Shown one piece after another: positions 53,041-60,408 of a stretch of 61,317 nucleotides of DNA. The position numbers and the translations under genes were made by a program. Source of the stretch: Andreesenia angusta. GTDB taxonomy: Bacteria; Bacillota; Clostridia; Tissierellales; Gottschalkiaceae. The stretch spans positions 1 to 61,317 of the forward strand of contig NZ_MKIE01000009.1 of NCBI RefSeq assembly GCF_001855385.1. The letters are read 5' to 3'. The first letter of the stretch is position 1. Every line of letters starts with the position of its first letter. The notes under the pieces were generated by a model. That model saw only the letters and a list, made by a program, of their open reading frames with translations, was not told the DNA's origin and made no database searches.

Positions 53041-54915
53041 ATGGCGGTTTCTATACTACCAGTTGACCAGAGGGTCATAGATATAGATTCAAGGCGTTTT
53101 GCATCTGTAGATAAAGCTCTGATAGAGCTTATCACAAACTGTGACGATAGCTATACAAGGCAGGAGGGAAGAGGAAGATCTGTAAGCGGAGTGATAAATA
53201 TAGGCTACGAGCGACACAGGAACGGGGCCTTTGTATCTGTATCCGATCAAGCCGAGGGAATGGACTTTGAAAGGCTTAAGTCCATACTGACCTACGGAGG
53301 CGCCTTTAGCTCGCTTTCAAAAGGAGAAACAGTGGGAAGAGGATACTTCGGGCGTGGACTTAAGCAGGCCATATACGGATTGGGACATGGATGGATTGAA
53401 AGCATAAAAGATGGTAAACTCAGCAGAGTGGACCTCTACAGAGCTGAAACAGGGGAATACCTATTTGACGATGGAGACGGAGATAGAGCTGCAACAGAGA
53501 AGGACTACAAAAGGCTTATGATACCGGAAGGTGGCTCGGGAACTAAAGTCGGGATAGTCGTGGAGAATAGAGAAGTGAGCGTATCTCAATTCCAATCGCT
53601 AAAGGAAAGTCTTGCAGAGAATATATACTTGAGGGACATAATCTTCAGAAGAGATATAGGCATAGTGAACTTGAACCTTCCAAAAAATTTGAGAGAGTTT
53701 GAGAAGCTGGAGTATATAGAGCCTAAATCGGAAATACTCTTGGGGCCAAACGAGATAGGGGATTTTAAATACAATGAAAGACCGTATACCTTTACGCTTA
53801 CCCTAAAGAGGGCACTAGACGAAGAGCTTGAAACCAAGGGGGACAGGCGCACAAACGGACTGCTGGTGCTGTCGGGAGCCGCAGTGCTTGACTGCCAGTT
53901 TTTTAAGTATGAAAACCAGCTTGGAACAGAATACCTTTTTGGAACAGTGGAGTGCGATGGGCTGTCCCAGATGCTCGCAGATGGCATGGCGGTCATAAGC
54001 GACGAGCGTGACGGGCTCAATATGAAAGATTTGTTTGTGCAGGCTTTTTCTGATTCAGTAAGCGAAATGGTCAGCAATGCAGTTAAGAGCGAACAGCTCA
54101 GGCTGAGCCATGTGGACAGGGCAAAGACTTCGCAGAAGACGGACAGCCTTATAGAATCAGTGCTCCAGAAGATGAACAGGATAGCTTTTGAGGAGCTTGG
54201 AATAAGGGTCTCAAACGGTGAAGATGAAGGCAGCAGAAGCCCCATAGAATTCACGGACTCGTTTTACTACAGAAAAGTGGGCAGGAAGTTCCATATATCT
54301 CTCTATGTAGACAGCTCTAAGCTGAGAAGAGGAGATGTGATTTCGTTTAAAACGGATATCCCGAAGACACTTGGAATAGTGCCAGCACTTGCCGAAATCA
54401 AAGTATCAGAACTGACTGAGGACGGAACGCTCGTATTCGAAGGGAGAGCGGAAGAGCCAGTCAGGGGGAGCATTGAGGCTACGGTGGGAAGCTACAGTGC
54501 AAATTGTGAAATAGTAGTTAGAGAAGAAGCTCCTCATAGGCTGGAGTCCGCTATAAAAAGAAAGCCAAGGCCCAAGTGGGATATGGAAGAATCCACGGCT
54601 GTTTTCAGGGGATACGAGCTTAGAAACCTCGGAAACGATATGGATAGGGCTGTCTACAGCAGAGAAGAGAGGACAATACTTATAAATACGGAAGCACCAA
54701 CTGTAAGGCTTTACGTGGACGGCCAGGGCAAGTTTACAGACGGAGCGAGGCTGCTTCTAGCGGAGCTTCTGCTGGATGTAATTACAGACGAAATGGCCCA
54801 TAGGTATATAGACAGAAGGGGACATAGCGGAAGAGAAGACTCCTACAGAAAGGCCAAGGCGGAGATGGTGCGAAAGTACGGAGTGGAGATACACTCGACA
54901 CTGCTTGGGAAATAG
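53041..54915 (+). CDS. GHKL (MORC/Hsp90-like) ATPase, unknown function
   Basis: A 624-residue protein. The N-terminal third is a GHKL ATPase: N box ALIELITNCDDSY with Glu29 and Asn33, G1 box SDQAEGMD (Asp69, Gly73) and G2 box GRGYFGRGLKQA (99-110). This box set resembles MORC/Hsp90-like ATPases rather than histidine kinases. Residues 190-625 match nothing I can name; a region near 440-500 looks like a beta sandwich (VSFKTDIPKTLGI, EEPVRGSIEATVGS). AGGGGTGA precedes the ATG. A 71-residue gene follows after 46 bases. Confidence 0.72.
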   Translation: MAVSILPVDQRVIDIDSRRFASVDKALIELITNCDDSYTRQEGRGRSVSGVINIGYERHRNGAFVSVSDQAEGMDFERLKSILTYGGAFSSLSKGETVGRGYFGRGLKQAIYGLGHGWIESIKDGKLSRVDLYRAETGEYLFDDGDGDRAATEKDYKRLMIPEGGSGTKVGIVVENREVSVSQFQSLKESLAENIYLRDIIFRRDIGIVNLNLPKNLREFEKLEYIEPKSEILLGPNEIGDFKYNERPYTFTLTLKRALDEELETKGDRRTNGLLVLSGAAVLDCQFFKYENQLGTEYLFGTVECDGLSQMLADGMAVISDERDGLNMKDLFVQAFSDSVSEMVSNAVKSEQLRLSHVDRAKTSQKTDSLIESVLQKMNRIAFEELGIRVSNGEDEGSRSPIEFTDSFYYRKVGRKFHISLYVDSSKLRRGDVISFKTDIPKTLGIVPALAEIKVSELTEDGTLVFEGRAEEPVRGSIEATVGSYSANCEIVVREEAPHRLESAIKRKPRPKWDMEESTAVFRGYELRNLGNDMDRAVYSREERTILINTEAPTVRLYVDGQGKFTDGARLLLAELLLDVITDEMAHRYIDRRGHSGREDSYRKAKAEMVRKYGVEIHSTLLGK

Positions 54916-54961
54916 CGTTCAAAACATAATACATTTAGATATATGAAGGAGATGAGACGAT

Positions 54962-55177
54962 ATGAGATATAGAATACTGCTGAAGGACAAAGTAGACGAA
55001 AAGCTGCTAAGGGAGATACAGCTTAAGCATAGCGAGGATGTAGAGGGGATAAGCGAACTGTACGACCGTCTGATTGAAGATGGAGGCTGTGACAGCGATA
55101 CAGTCTCGAGGATATACTATGTGGCATACACATTGGCGCTAAGTAAGATAGAGATAATAATAGTAAAGCTGAATTAG
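54962..55177 (+). CDS. 71-residue protein downstream of the GHKL ATPase
   Basis: Small charged protein with helices MRYRILLKDKVDEKLLREIQ and SRIYYVAYTLALSKIEIIIV; no family recognised. AAGGAG lies 7 bases before the ATG. It follows the GHKL gene on the same strand and is closed by a terminator, so it may be a small partner. Confidence 0.6.
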   Translation: MRYRILLKDKVDEKLLREIQLKHSEDVEGISELYDRLIEDGGCDSDTVSRIYYVAYTLALSKIEIIIVKLN

Positions 55178-55217
55178 TTTCAATATTTGGAGCTTTTTCA
55201 TAAGCAAAATCAAGATA

Positions 55218-55270
55218 AAGTGTGAGTCACCTGAAACTTTTAGGTTAGAGGTGACTCACACTTTATTTTT
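55218..55270. terminator. bidirectional terminator at the island border
   Basis: AAAGTGTGAGTCACCT pairs with AGGTGACTCACACTTT over a 16-base loop. It separates the plus-strand GHKL unit from the minus-strand small-gene cluster; the stop codon of the next gene lies in the right flank. Confidence 0.88.
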
Positions 55271-55553
55271 CGAATGAAGCTATGTTAACTAATTTCATTA
55301 GTCGAAGTATATCTTCTGGTTCTATTTCCCTGTACTCATCATCAAAAAATATACCACATTCCATTTCTTTTAAGTCAGCATTTATAACCATAGGCATATC
55401 TTCTATTTCTTCTTCAGTCCAACCTTCTCCAAACTGACTATTAGCTATTTGTGCTTTTTGCCTTGGAGTGAAATCCACTCTCTCCCAATATGCGTCATTA
55501 TCTTCCGCGTTTTGCTTGAATTCATATTCCTTTAGAAATTCTACTTTTAACAT
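55263..55553 (-). CDS. hypothetical acidic protein (96 residues)
   Basis: Not recognised. Strongly acidic and soluble, with WERVDFTPRQKAQIANSQ and EPEDILRLMKLVNIA as clear helices. AAAGGG lies 8-9 bases before the ATG. It is the terminal gene of the minus-strand cluster. Confidence 0.6.
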   Translation of the reverse strand: MLKVEFLKEYEFKQNAEDNDAYWERVDFTPRQKAQIANSQFGEGWTEEEIEDMPMVINADLKEMECGIFFDDEYREIEPEDILRLMKLVNIASFEK

Positions 55554-55671
55554 TTTATCAGCCCTTTCTTTTAAGTATTTTAATTATACACTATTATAGG
55601 AGTACACTACGCAAAGTCGAAAAATTATAATGTGAACTATATTTAGATAGAATGTTTTTAGTATGTATAAT

Positions 55672-55806
55672 CTAAGAATTCTTCTTTACATAGGCTCTCA
55701 AAGCTTTTATTCCTAGAATAGATACATATACTCCGACTCCCAACAATGCAATATATATACCTCTCATTAACACTTGAGTTGTTGATGGCATGATACTTAC
55801 TTCCAT
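55672..55806 (-). CDS. 44-residue single-pass membrane peptide
   Basis: The gene reads MEVSIMPSTTQVLMRGIYIA then LLGVGVYVSILGIKALRAYV and KKNS. One hydrophobic helix (about 16-34) is followed by a short basic tail. GGGAGG lies 8 bases before the ATG. A longer reading frame in another phase overlaps it but has no such site. It resembles no family I can name; shape fits a type I toxin-like or regulatory membrane peptide. Confidence 0.6.
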   Translation of the reverse strand: MEVSIMPSTTQVLMRGIYIALLGVGVYVSILGIKALRAYVKKNS

Positions 55807-55888
55807 TAACTTTTCCTCCCTCTTTACTAAGACAATTTTTTATCTTTTTAGGCGTAGTACCCCTAGCTTCCACTATGGGGAGTATCAA

Positions 55889-56122
55889 CTAGCGAGTGTT
55901 ACCTTCTAAATCAATTACAATTTTTTCGCAATCTTTACAGTAGAAAGCCTCTACACTACTTGTTGTGAGTGAGTCTGTAAGTTTAATACCCTTTGAAAAC
56001 ATTTGTAGAAAGGGACCTTTGTCTTTTTCCTCGGGAATCCACTTTAAGGCACGTCTATCTTGGTGAATAAAGCCTAAATGCATTTCTTTACCACAATACG
56101 GACACCTTGATATGCTCTTCAC
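55889..56122 (-). CDS. zinc-ribbon protein (PF20097-like)
   Basis: A 77-residue protein with CPYCGKEMHLGFIHQDRRALKW and a C-terminal CKDCEK, a four-cysteine zinc ribbon. The layout resembles the PF20097 family, of unknown function. GTG start with GAAGGAG about 9 bases upstream. Confidence 0.65.
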   Translation of the reverse strand: MKSISRCPYCGKEMHLGFIHQDRRALKWIPEEKDKGPFLQMFSKGIKLTDSLTTSSVEAFYCKDCEKIVIDLEGNTR

Positions 56123-56142
56123 TTAAAACAGCTCCTTCTTAA

Positions 56143-56382
56143 TTAAAACAATATATATGATACTAAGAAAATAATAATAATTACTAAAAAAGTTATTGGA
56201 ATTAATAAATGTATTTTCTTTGCTGTCTCTTTATAAACGTTCCACTCATCTATAACCTGATTTAAAAGTATTATGCTAAGTAAAACAGTGAAAATACCAT
56301 GCGATATCTCAACTTTACTAAGAAAAAGCATTAAATATATGAGTGTAATTATACCTACTATTATGTGTCTTAACTTCGTCAT
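56143..56382 (-). CDS. small membrane protein (79 residues)
   Basis: Three predicted membrane segments (about 6-22, 28-44, 57-78) and a charged loop NQVIDEWNVYKETAKK. No family recognised. TAGGAGA lies 7-8 bases before the ATG. Confidence 0.62.
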   Translation of the reverse strand: MTKLRHIIVGIITLIYLMLFLSKVEISHGIFTVLLSIILLNQVIDEWNVYKETAKKIHLLIPITFLVIIIIFLVSYILF

Positions 56383-56503
56383 GTGATTGTCTCCTATAAC
56401 AACTAAGAATTATTTTTAATATAAAGCTTTTCATAAAAATGTAGATTAGTGCAGGCATTATAGCGATCCATCCAAACGAATCCCCAATATTTACTTCAAA
56501 CAT
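56318..56503 (-). CDS. possible small membrane protein (61 residues)
   Basis: MFEVNIGDSFGWIAIMPALI opens the frame, with one membrane helix (about 12-35) and a hydrophilic tail. GAGGGGAGGG lies close upstream, the best site in this cluster. It overlaps the next gene by 65 bases, so its tail may be unreliable. Confidence 0.45.
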   Translation of the reverse strand: MFEVNIGDSFGWIAIMPALIYIFMKSFILKIILSCYRRQSHDEVKTHNSRYNYTHIFNAFS

Positions 56504-56533
56504 CAATAACCCTCCCCTCGTAATATAGTAAGA

Positions 56534-56767
56534 TTATTTTTTTGAATCAGACTTGCTTCTAGACAAACTTATTCCGTAAATAATTATTGAGATGCTTATT
56601 ATCAAAGCTATAGACATAGGTGCTTCAGTGGCATAGTCAAGTGGATAAAGATTAGCCGATCCAGTATTGAATTCTAAACTTTGTATGAATTTTAAAGCAT
56701 ATAGCTCTAGTGATAGACAGATACCTCCAAAGATAATAGCGAAACTTCCAATTGCTGATTTTGTCAT
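56534..56767 (-). CDS. small membrane protein (77 residues)
   Basis: Two predicted membrane segments (about 5-27 and 50-70) joined by a polar loop, with a Ser/Lys-rich tail. No family recognised. GGGAGG lies 8 bases before the ATG. Confidence 0.62.
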   Translation of the reverse strand: MTKSAIGSFAIIFGGICLSLELYALKFIQSLEFNTGSANLYPLDYATEAPMSIALIISISIIIYGISLSRSKSDSKK

Positions 56768-56809
56768 AAGATTTCCTCCCTTGTGATGTAATATAGTTAG
56801 GAGAAAACC

Positions 56810-57016
56810 GTTGCGTGGCCCGATATGTTTTGGAGGGGACTTATCGGCAAAGGCACTCCTGAGAAGCTGTAGAGTAAACTATATAGCTTGTGGTGCTGTC
56901 AACCACCGCTATGTAGCCACCGTTTGAGGTAGGAGGCAACCTTCAGGTTGCCGTTCTGACTACGTGTAGGTGAGTTGCAAGCCCTGTTGCTTGTCTCGGG
57001 GGTAGTTGACCAGTCA
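56810..57016 (+). mobile_element. IS200/IS605-type right end with tnpB tail, tnpB missing
   Basis: This gap is visibly more GC-rich than its neighbours. A frame at 56810-56872 ends GLIGKGTPEKL, like the last residues of TnpB. Behind it are stacked hairpins, e.g. GGCAACC/GGTTGCC (56935-56952), and the right-end-like AAGCCCTG...CGGGGGTAGTTGAC (56979-57010). TnpB guide RNAs (reRNA/omegaRNA) come from this part of such elements. No transposase or nuclease gene is left. The left edge is unknown. Confidence 0.45.
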
Positions 57017-57031
57017 TAAATACTCCTCCTT

Positions 57032-57274
57032 TTAGTCCGAGAAATCTTTAAAAAGCGCTTTCAGCTCGGTCACGTCATAGTAAGAGCCGTCGCAGATAAA
57101 CTTTTCTATCTCGATTTCTCCATTTTCCATAAACTCTATCTCCCAGCGCTGCCCTGGAACTGCCACCTCGACCATGATACTTTCAGGTCTTGTTTTGCTT
57201 AGCCGGTAGAATATCTTTCTTTCTTCCAATTCGTTCAAAAAGCTATTTATGTCTTTAAATCTATCTATATTCAA
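57032..57274 (-). CDS. hypothetical protein, immunity-like family
   Basis: An 80-residue soluble acidic protein with the core MVEVAVPGQRWEIEFMENGE. I recall this core from a widespread small family often next to toxin genes, but no role is proven. A TTG at 57274 fits GGGGG better than the ATG at 57280. Confidence 0.62.
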   Translation of the reverse strand: MNIDRFKDINSFLNELEERKIFYRLSKTRPESIMVEVAVPGQRWEIEFMENGEIEIEKFICDGSYYDVTELKALFKDFSD

Positions 57275-57286
57275 AAGCATATCCCC

Positions 57287-57514
57287 CTATGAAAGCAAAA
57301 TGACTGCTATCCCAAATATGGCAGTAGGTATGCTTCCTAATTTGATTAATCGGTATCCTTTTTGAAATTTCGCTTCGGTTTCTTTCTGTACTGCTTTTCC
57401 TACCCTAAGTTCACTGGCTGCTTTTTTCATTGTAATAGCTCCTGAGAGCATGATTCCGAAAGAACAGAATGACGCTACCGCAGAACATATTCTTATAAGC
57501 TCTTTTAAGTCCAT
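57287..57514 (-). CDS. small membrane protein (75 residues)
   Basis: Two hydrophobic segments (about 8-28 and 55-74) with a basic/acidic middle (KKAASELRVGKAVQKETEAK). AGAGGTG lies just upstream. It ends 13 bases before the 57274 gene starts and is probably co-transcribed with it. No family recognised. Confidence 0.58.
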   Translation of the reverse strand: MDLKELIRICSAVASFCSFGIMLSGAITMKKAASELRVGKAVQKETEAKFQKGYRLIKLGSIPTAIFGIAVILLS

Positions 57515-57806
57515 AGACACCTCTCTTTTAAGTACATATGTATTAGCTACCTATACTATAACTGATTTTCCATACAAAACCAATAACTTGGGGAGAAATG
57601 TGAGAGTGTCTCTGAATGTATATGAAAAGTTAGTCGGAAGCTTAAAAGGAGCACACTCTATAAGAGTCAATATTCAGCATAGACTAGTATAAGAGGTGAT
57701 AACACAGTAAAAATATTGAGTATATGGATACATTATGAGTAGACTGTAAGGAGGAGTCTGTCCGCAAAACCGACAAATTATATGCTAAGATATATTTTGA
57801 CAATAA
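57515..57806. other. intergenic region without a gene
   Basis: About 290 AT-rich bases. A plus-strand frame at 57450-57692 lacks a ribosome binding site and crosses the start of the 57514 gene. On the minus strand a TATAAT (57782-57777) with TTATTG 18 bases upstream may be a promoter for the genes at 57514 and below. Confidence 0.4.
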
Positions 57807-57872
57807 GTGAGAAAAACTAAGCCCAAGAAACGTTCCATCTATTGGGAGGTGTCAAGCTTCTCGGGCTTAGCT
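57807..57872 (-). terminator. terminator of the 57895 unit (copy A)
   Basis: On the minus strand AGCTAAGCCCGAGAAGC pairs, with three mismatches, with the arm at 57816-57831, followed by TTTTTCTC. It is homologous to the terminator at 59764. Confidence 0.7.
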
Positions 57873-57894
57873 CGCAATATATTAAATCACCGAG

Positions 57895-58086
57895 CTAAAA
57901 TACTAACTGTTTTATTATCGAAGCAATTAGTGTGGTAAAGAATATAGTTATAAATATTGTACGAGTATCTTTTAGCTTTTCTAATTCAGCTTTTTTAAAA
58001 ATATTTGTTTTTGAGAAAATCATTGATACCACTATGCTTGTACAATAAGCCCAGCCTAAATTTATTAGTATATTTGTACTATTCAT
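57895..58086 (-). CDS. small membrane protein (63 residues)
   Basis: Two predicted membrane helices (about 4-24 and 43-62) separated by a Lys-rich loop. AAAAGGAG lies about 9 bases before the ATG. No family recognised. Confidence 0.58.
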   Translation of the reverse strand: MNSTNILINLGWAYCTSIVVSMIFSKTNIFKKAELEKLKDTRTIFITIFFTTLIASIIKQLVF

Positions 58087-58140
58087 AAATTAATCTCCTT
58101 TTGTAATTTCTAGTAAGTCTATATAGGGAATATAATACGA

Positions 58141-58356
58141 CTAATTTCTTAATAAGCCTTTCTTTTCGAGAAACTTTCTTATAATTATAGACAGGAGTAC
58201 TACACCTGCTGAAAAAAACATAATTTTCACACTATTACTTTCGATGGAAGAAGAGTTTCTAATGGAAATATGACTGCTAACTAGCGAAACAATAAATCCT
58301 ATCCATTCGATTACATTAAAAAACTTTTTACTTAAAAAAGATGGCAACTTAGGCAT
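58141..58356 (-). CDS. small membrane protein (71 residues)
   Basis: Two membrane helices (about 13-29 and 43-61) and a basic C-terminal end KFLEKKGLLRN. CGAGGAGAGG lies 8 bases before the ATG. No family recognised. Confidence 0.58.
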   Translation of the reverse strand: MPKLPSFLSKKFFNVIEWIGFIVSLVSSHISIRNSSSIESNSVKIMFFSAGVVLLSIIIRKFLEKKGLLRN

Positions 58357-58421
58357 ATAGTTTCCTCTCCTCGCTTTTTCAACGAATTACATAATATAGT
58401 AAATGTACATATCTAATTTAG

Positions 58422-58739
58422 TCAAATGGGCATAAAAAATATACTTACTAAGATTATAAGAATAGATATAACTAGAGATATTGTCTTTCCTAGGGTTGCC
58501 CCTAAATTGTTTTTATATTTATAGCCTAGGGAAATAGACGTTATAAAAAATATTAAAGAATAAAAAACAGTATAGTGTATTCCTGTATCGCCATTTGACC
58601 AAGACTGTAAACCTATGAAATTTAATATATCGTCCCCATAAGCACCCTTATTTTTGAAAGAAAAAGAAAATAATATTCCAATAATACATAGCAACAAAGA
58701 AAGTGAGCCTGGTCCTACCTTTTTATTTGTGTAGCTCAA
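58422..58739 (-). CDS. small membrane protein (105 residues)
   Basis: Three hydrophobic segments (about 12-24, 48-66, 83-103). TTG at 58739 fits AAGGGGTG 7 bases upstream; a longer frame to 58823 would overlap the upstream gene and lacks a site. It is 11 bases from that gene. No family recognised. Confidence 0.55.
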   Translation of the reverse strand: MSYTNKKVGPGSLSLLLCIIGILFSFSFKNKGAYGDDILNFIGLQSWSNGDTGIHYTVFYSLIFFITSISLGYKYKNNLGATLGKTISLVISILIILVSIFFMPI

Positions 58740-58750
58740 AATAACACCCC

Positions 58751-59122
58751 TTATAAGATAAATATATAGATCAGCATATAGACAATCCAAGCAATTAAAC
58801 TTAATGTTAAAGCGACACTCCAAAGTAAATAGACAATTGATGAATCTTCGTTATCGATAGTCTTGTCTAAGTATTCTCTCGTTCTCCGTAAAGATATAAC
58901 TCCAAAAATATTTGCGACTAAAACATATATAAATACTGGACCTCCATCTGTAATCAGAGATGTCTGAGATACTGTAAATACTATTAATTCAAGCGTAGTC
59001 GCAATATTTGAGTACAGCAATTTTCTAGAACGAATTCCCCTGTTCTTTATTAAAGCATTTACTGTGTAAACAACTTGTATTATTGGAATTATTATAAATA
59101 TGTATAAAAATAATAGAGTCAA
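58751..59122 (-). CDS. membrane protein, paralog A (123 residues)
   Basis: Four predicted membrane helices. The aligned core (NIATTLELIVFTV; GPVFIYVLVANIFGVISL; VYLLWSVALTLSLIAWIVYML) matches the neighbouring 59159 protein along its whole length, so the two arose by tandem duplication. TTG start with GGAGGTG 7 bases upstream. No known family. Confidence 0.65.
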   Translation of the reverse strand: MTLLFLYIFIIIPIIQVVYTVNALIKNRGIRSRKLLYSNIATTLELIVFTVSQTSLITDGGPVFIYVLVANIFGVISLRRTREYLDKTIDNEDSSIVYLLWSVALTLSLIAWIVYMLIYIFIL

Positions 59123-59158
59123 CGGGAGTCACCTCCTGCCTACGCACATTTTTAAAAA

Positions 59159-59542
59159 CTATCGATTGCTTATAACTAGATATAGGTAGTATACTAGCCA
59201 ATAAATTAGACCCGTTACGATAGATATACTCCATATTAAATAGAGCTTGGATATATCTCTTTTTTCCTTCGAATTACGTAAATTAAGATAACCGTAAATT
59301 TGTAGTGGCAAAGCTGTGATTCCAAATATATTTGATAAAAACATATAAATCAACGGTCCAGTATCTGGAAGCTCGCTTATGAATAGCATGAGAAGGCAAA
59401 TAAGTTCGAAGACTATAGCTATATAGCTAAAAACTACTAATCTAGGAGCAATACCTTTTGCTTTATTTAGAGTCATTCCGATTAAAACAGTATGAAGAAT
59501 CGGAAGAAGTACAGTCAATATTAATAATATAAGATAAATCAA
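59159..59542 (-). CDS. membrane protein, paralog B (127 residues)
   Basis: Four predicted helices. FSYIAIVFELICLLM, GPLIYMFLSNIFGITAL and LYLIWSISIVTGLIYWLVYYL align with paralog A at 58751. TTG start with GAGAGGGG about 10 bases upstream. Function unknown. Confidence 0.65.
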   Translation of the reverse strand: MIYLILLILTVLLPILHTVLIGMTLNKAKGIAPRLVVFSYIAIVFELICLLMLFISELPDTGPLIYMFLSNIFGITALPLQIYGYLNLRNSKEKRDISKLYLIWSISIVTGLIYWLVYYLYLVISNR

Positions 59543-59763
59543 AGAAATAGCCCCTCTCTAAAGGTTATTACATAATCTATAACAAATTTGAACTATCCAT
59601 ATTATACCCAATTTCCAGTAAAAAACTAAATATCCCGATAGATAGACAGTACAAGGGATTTTTGCAGACTACTAATGATAACGTTCCTTTTATGCGATAA
59701 GAAAGATAAAAGTTGCAACTTTGGATTGAACTTTTGTACAAAAACTGATACGTTTATAATAAA
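59543..59763. other. intergenic region with a 14-bp palindrome
   Basis: No gene is seen. The palindrome AAAGTTGCAACTTT (59709-59722) is perfect and might be an operator for the divergent or downstream transcription. The minus-strand genes at 59542 and below need a promoter here, but I could not fix one. Confidence 0.4.
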
Positions 59764-59820
59764 TGAGAAAAACTAAGCCATAGAAGCGTCCGTTAGATAG
59801 AACGTTTCTATGACTTAGTT
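59764..59820 (-). terminator. terminator of the HsmA-like unit (copy B)
   Basis: AACTAAG-CATAGAA-CGT pairs with ACG-TTCTATG-CTTAGTT, about 18 pairs; on the minus strand TTTTTCTC follows. It shares sequence and flanks with the terminator at 57807. Confidence 0.78.
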
Positions 59821-59844
59821 CGTAATATGTTAAAGATATAAACT

Positions 59845-60231
59845 TTATATTATATTCATTCCAACTAAAATTCCCAAAACAAAAGAGAGTAGCCAAATAA
59901 GCCAAACCACTAAGCTAAACTTATGAAAGTTTTTCTTTGCTTGTTCATCACCTTTTAAATATACCCAAAGCGCCCATAGTAGATGTATTAGCATAAGTGC
60001 TACTGCAATCCCTCCTGTTATTTGGTGAATACCTAACCTGCTTCCTGCACCATCTTCCGCTATCTTTCCCATCAGTAATGTTCCGGTAGTATCTAATATG
60101 AGCCCTATTAAAAAGCTAGTTAAGTGCTTTACCTTTATAGTTCCCGATAACTTCTCGCCCCATGCACCAAAAGTATAAAATATTAGTGCAAAAATCATCG
60201 AGATACTTGCTATTGTTAGTGTGCTATCCAT
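59845..60231 (-). CDS. HsmA-like membrane protein
   Basis: A 128-residue protein with about four helices. FYTFGAWGEKLSGTIKVKHL, GLILDTTGTLLMGKI and HQITGGIAVALMLIHLLWALW resemble the HsmA family (TIGR03987). No function is established. It has its own promoter and terminator on the minus strand. Confidence 0.68.
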   Translation of the reverse strand: MDSTLTIASISMIFALIFYTFGAWGEKLSGTIKVKHLTSFLIGLILDTTGTLLMGKIAEDGAGSRLGIHQITGGIAVALMLIHLLWALWVYLKGDEQAKKNFHKFSLVVWLIWLLSFVLGILVGMNII

Positions 60232-60269
60232 ATCACGCCCTCATTCCATTTTCTTATATTTACTAGAAT

Positions 60270-60298
60270 ATATTACTATTTAAATCGCTTTTGGTCAA
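60270..60298 (-). promoter_or_regulatory. promoter of the HsmA-like gene
   Basis: On the minus strand TTGACC (60298-60293), 17 bases and TAATAT (60275-60270). It is the best promoter in the small-gene cluster. Confidence 0.72.
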
Positions 60299-60408
60299 AG
60301 GTAGTATCTATACAGGGGACTCTGGTTAGAACTAACAAAAAATTTCATGTTGGAAATAGGGAGCTTGGGTAAAGTGCACTTTATGGTTTGTGAACTTTAA
60401 GTAGACAG

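Noticed and set aside
55658..55888. A 76-codon minus-strand frame
   Set aside because: It overlaps the 44-residue gene in another phase; only the shorter gene has a ribosome binding site and a plausible membrane helix.
57450..57692. An 80-codon plus-strand frame in the small-gene region
   Set aside because: It has no ribosome binding site and runs through the start of a minus-strand gene.
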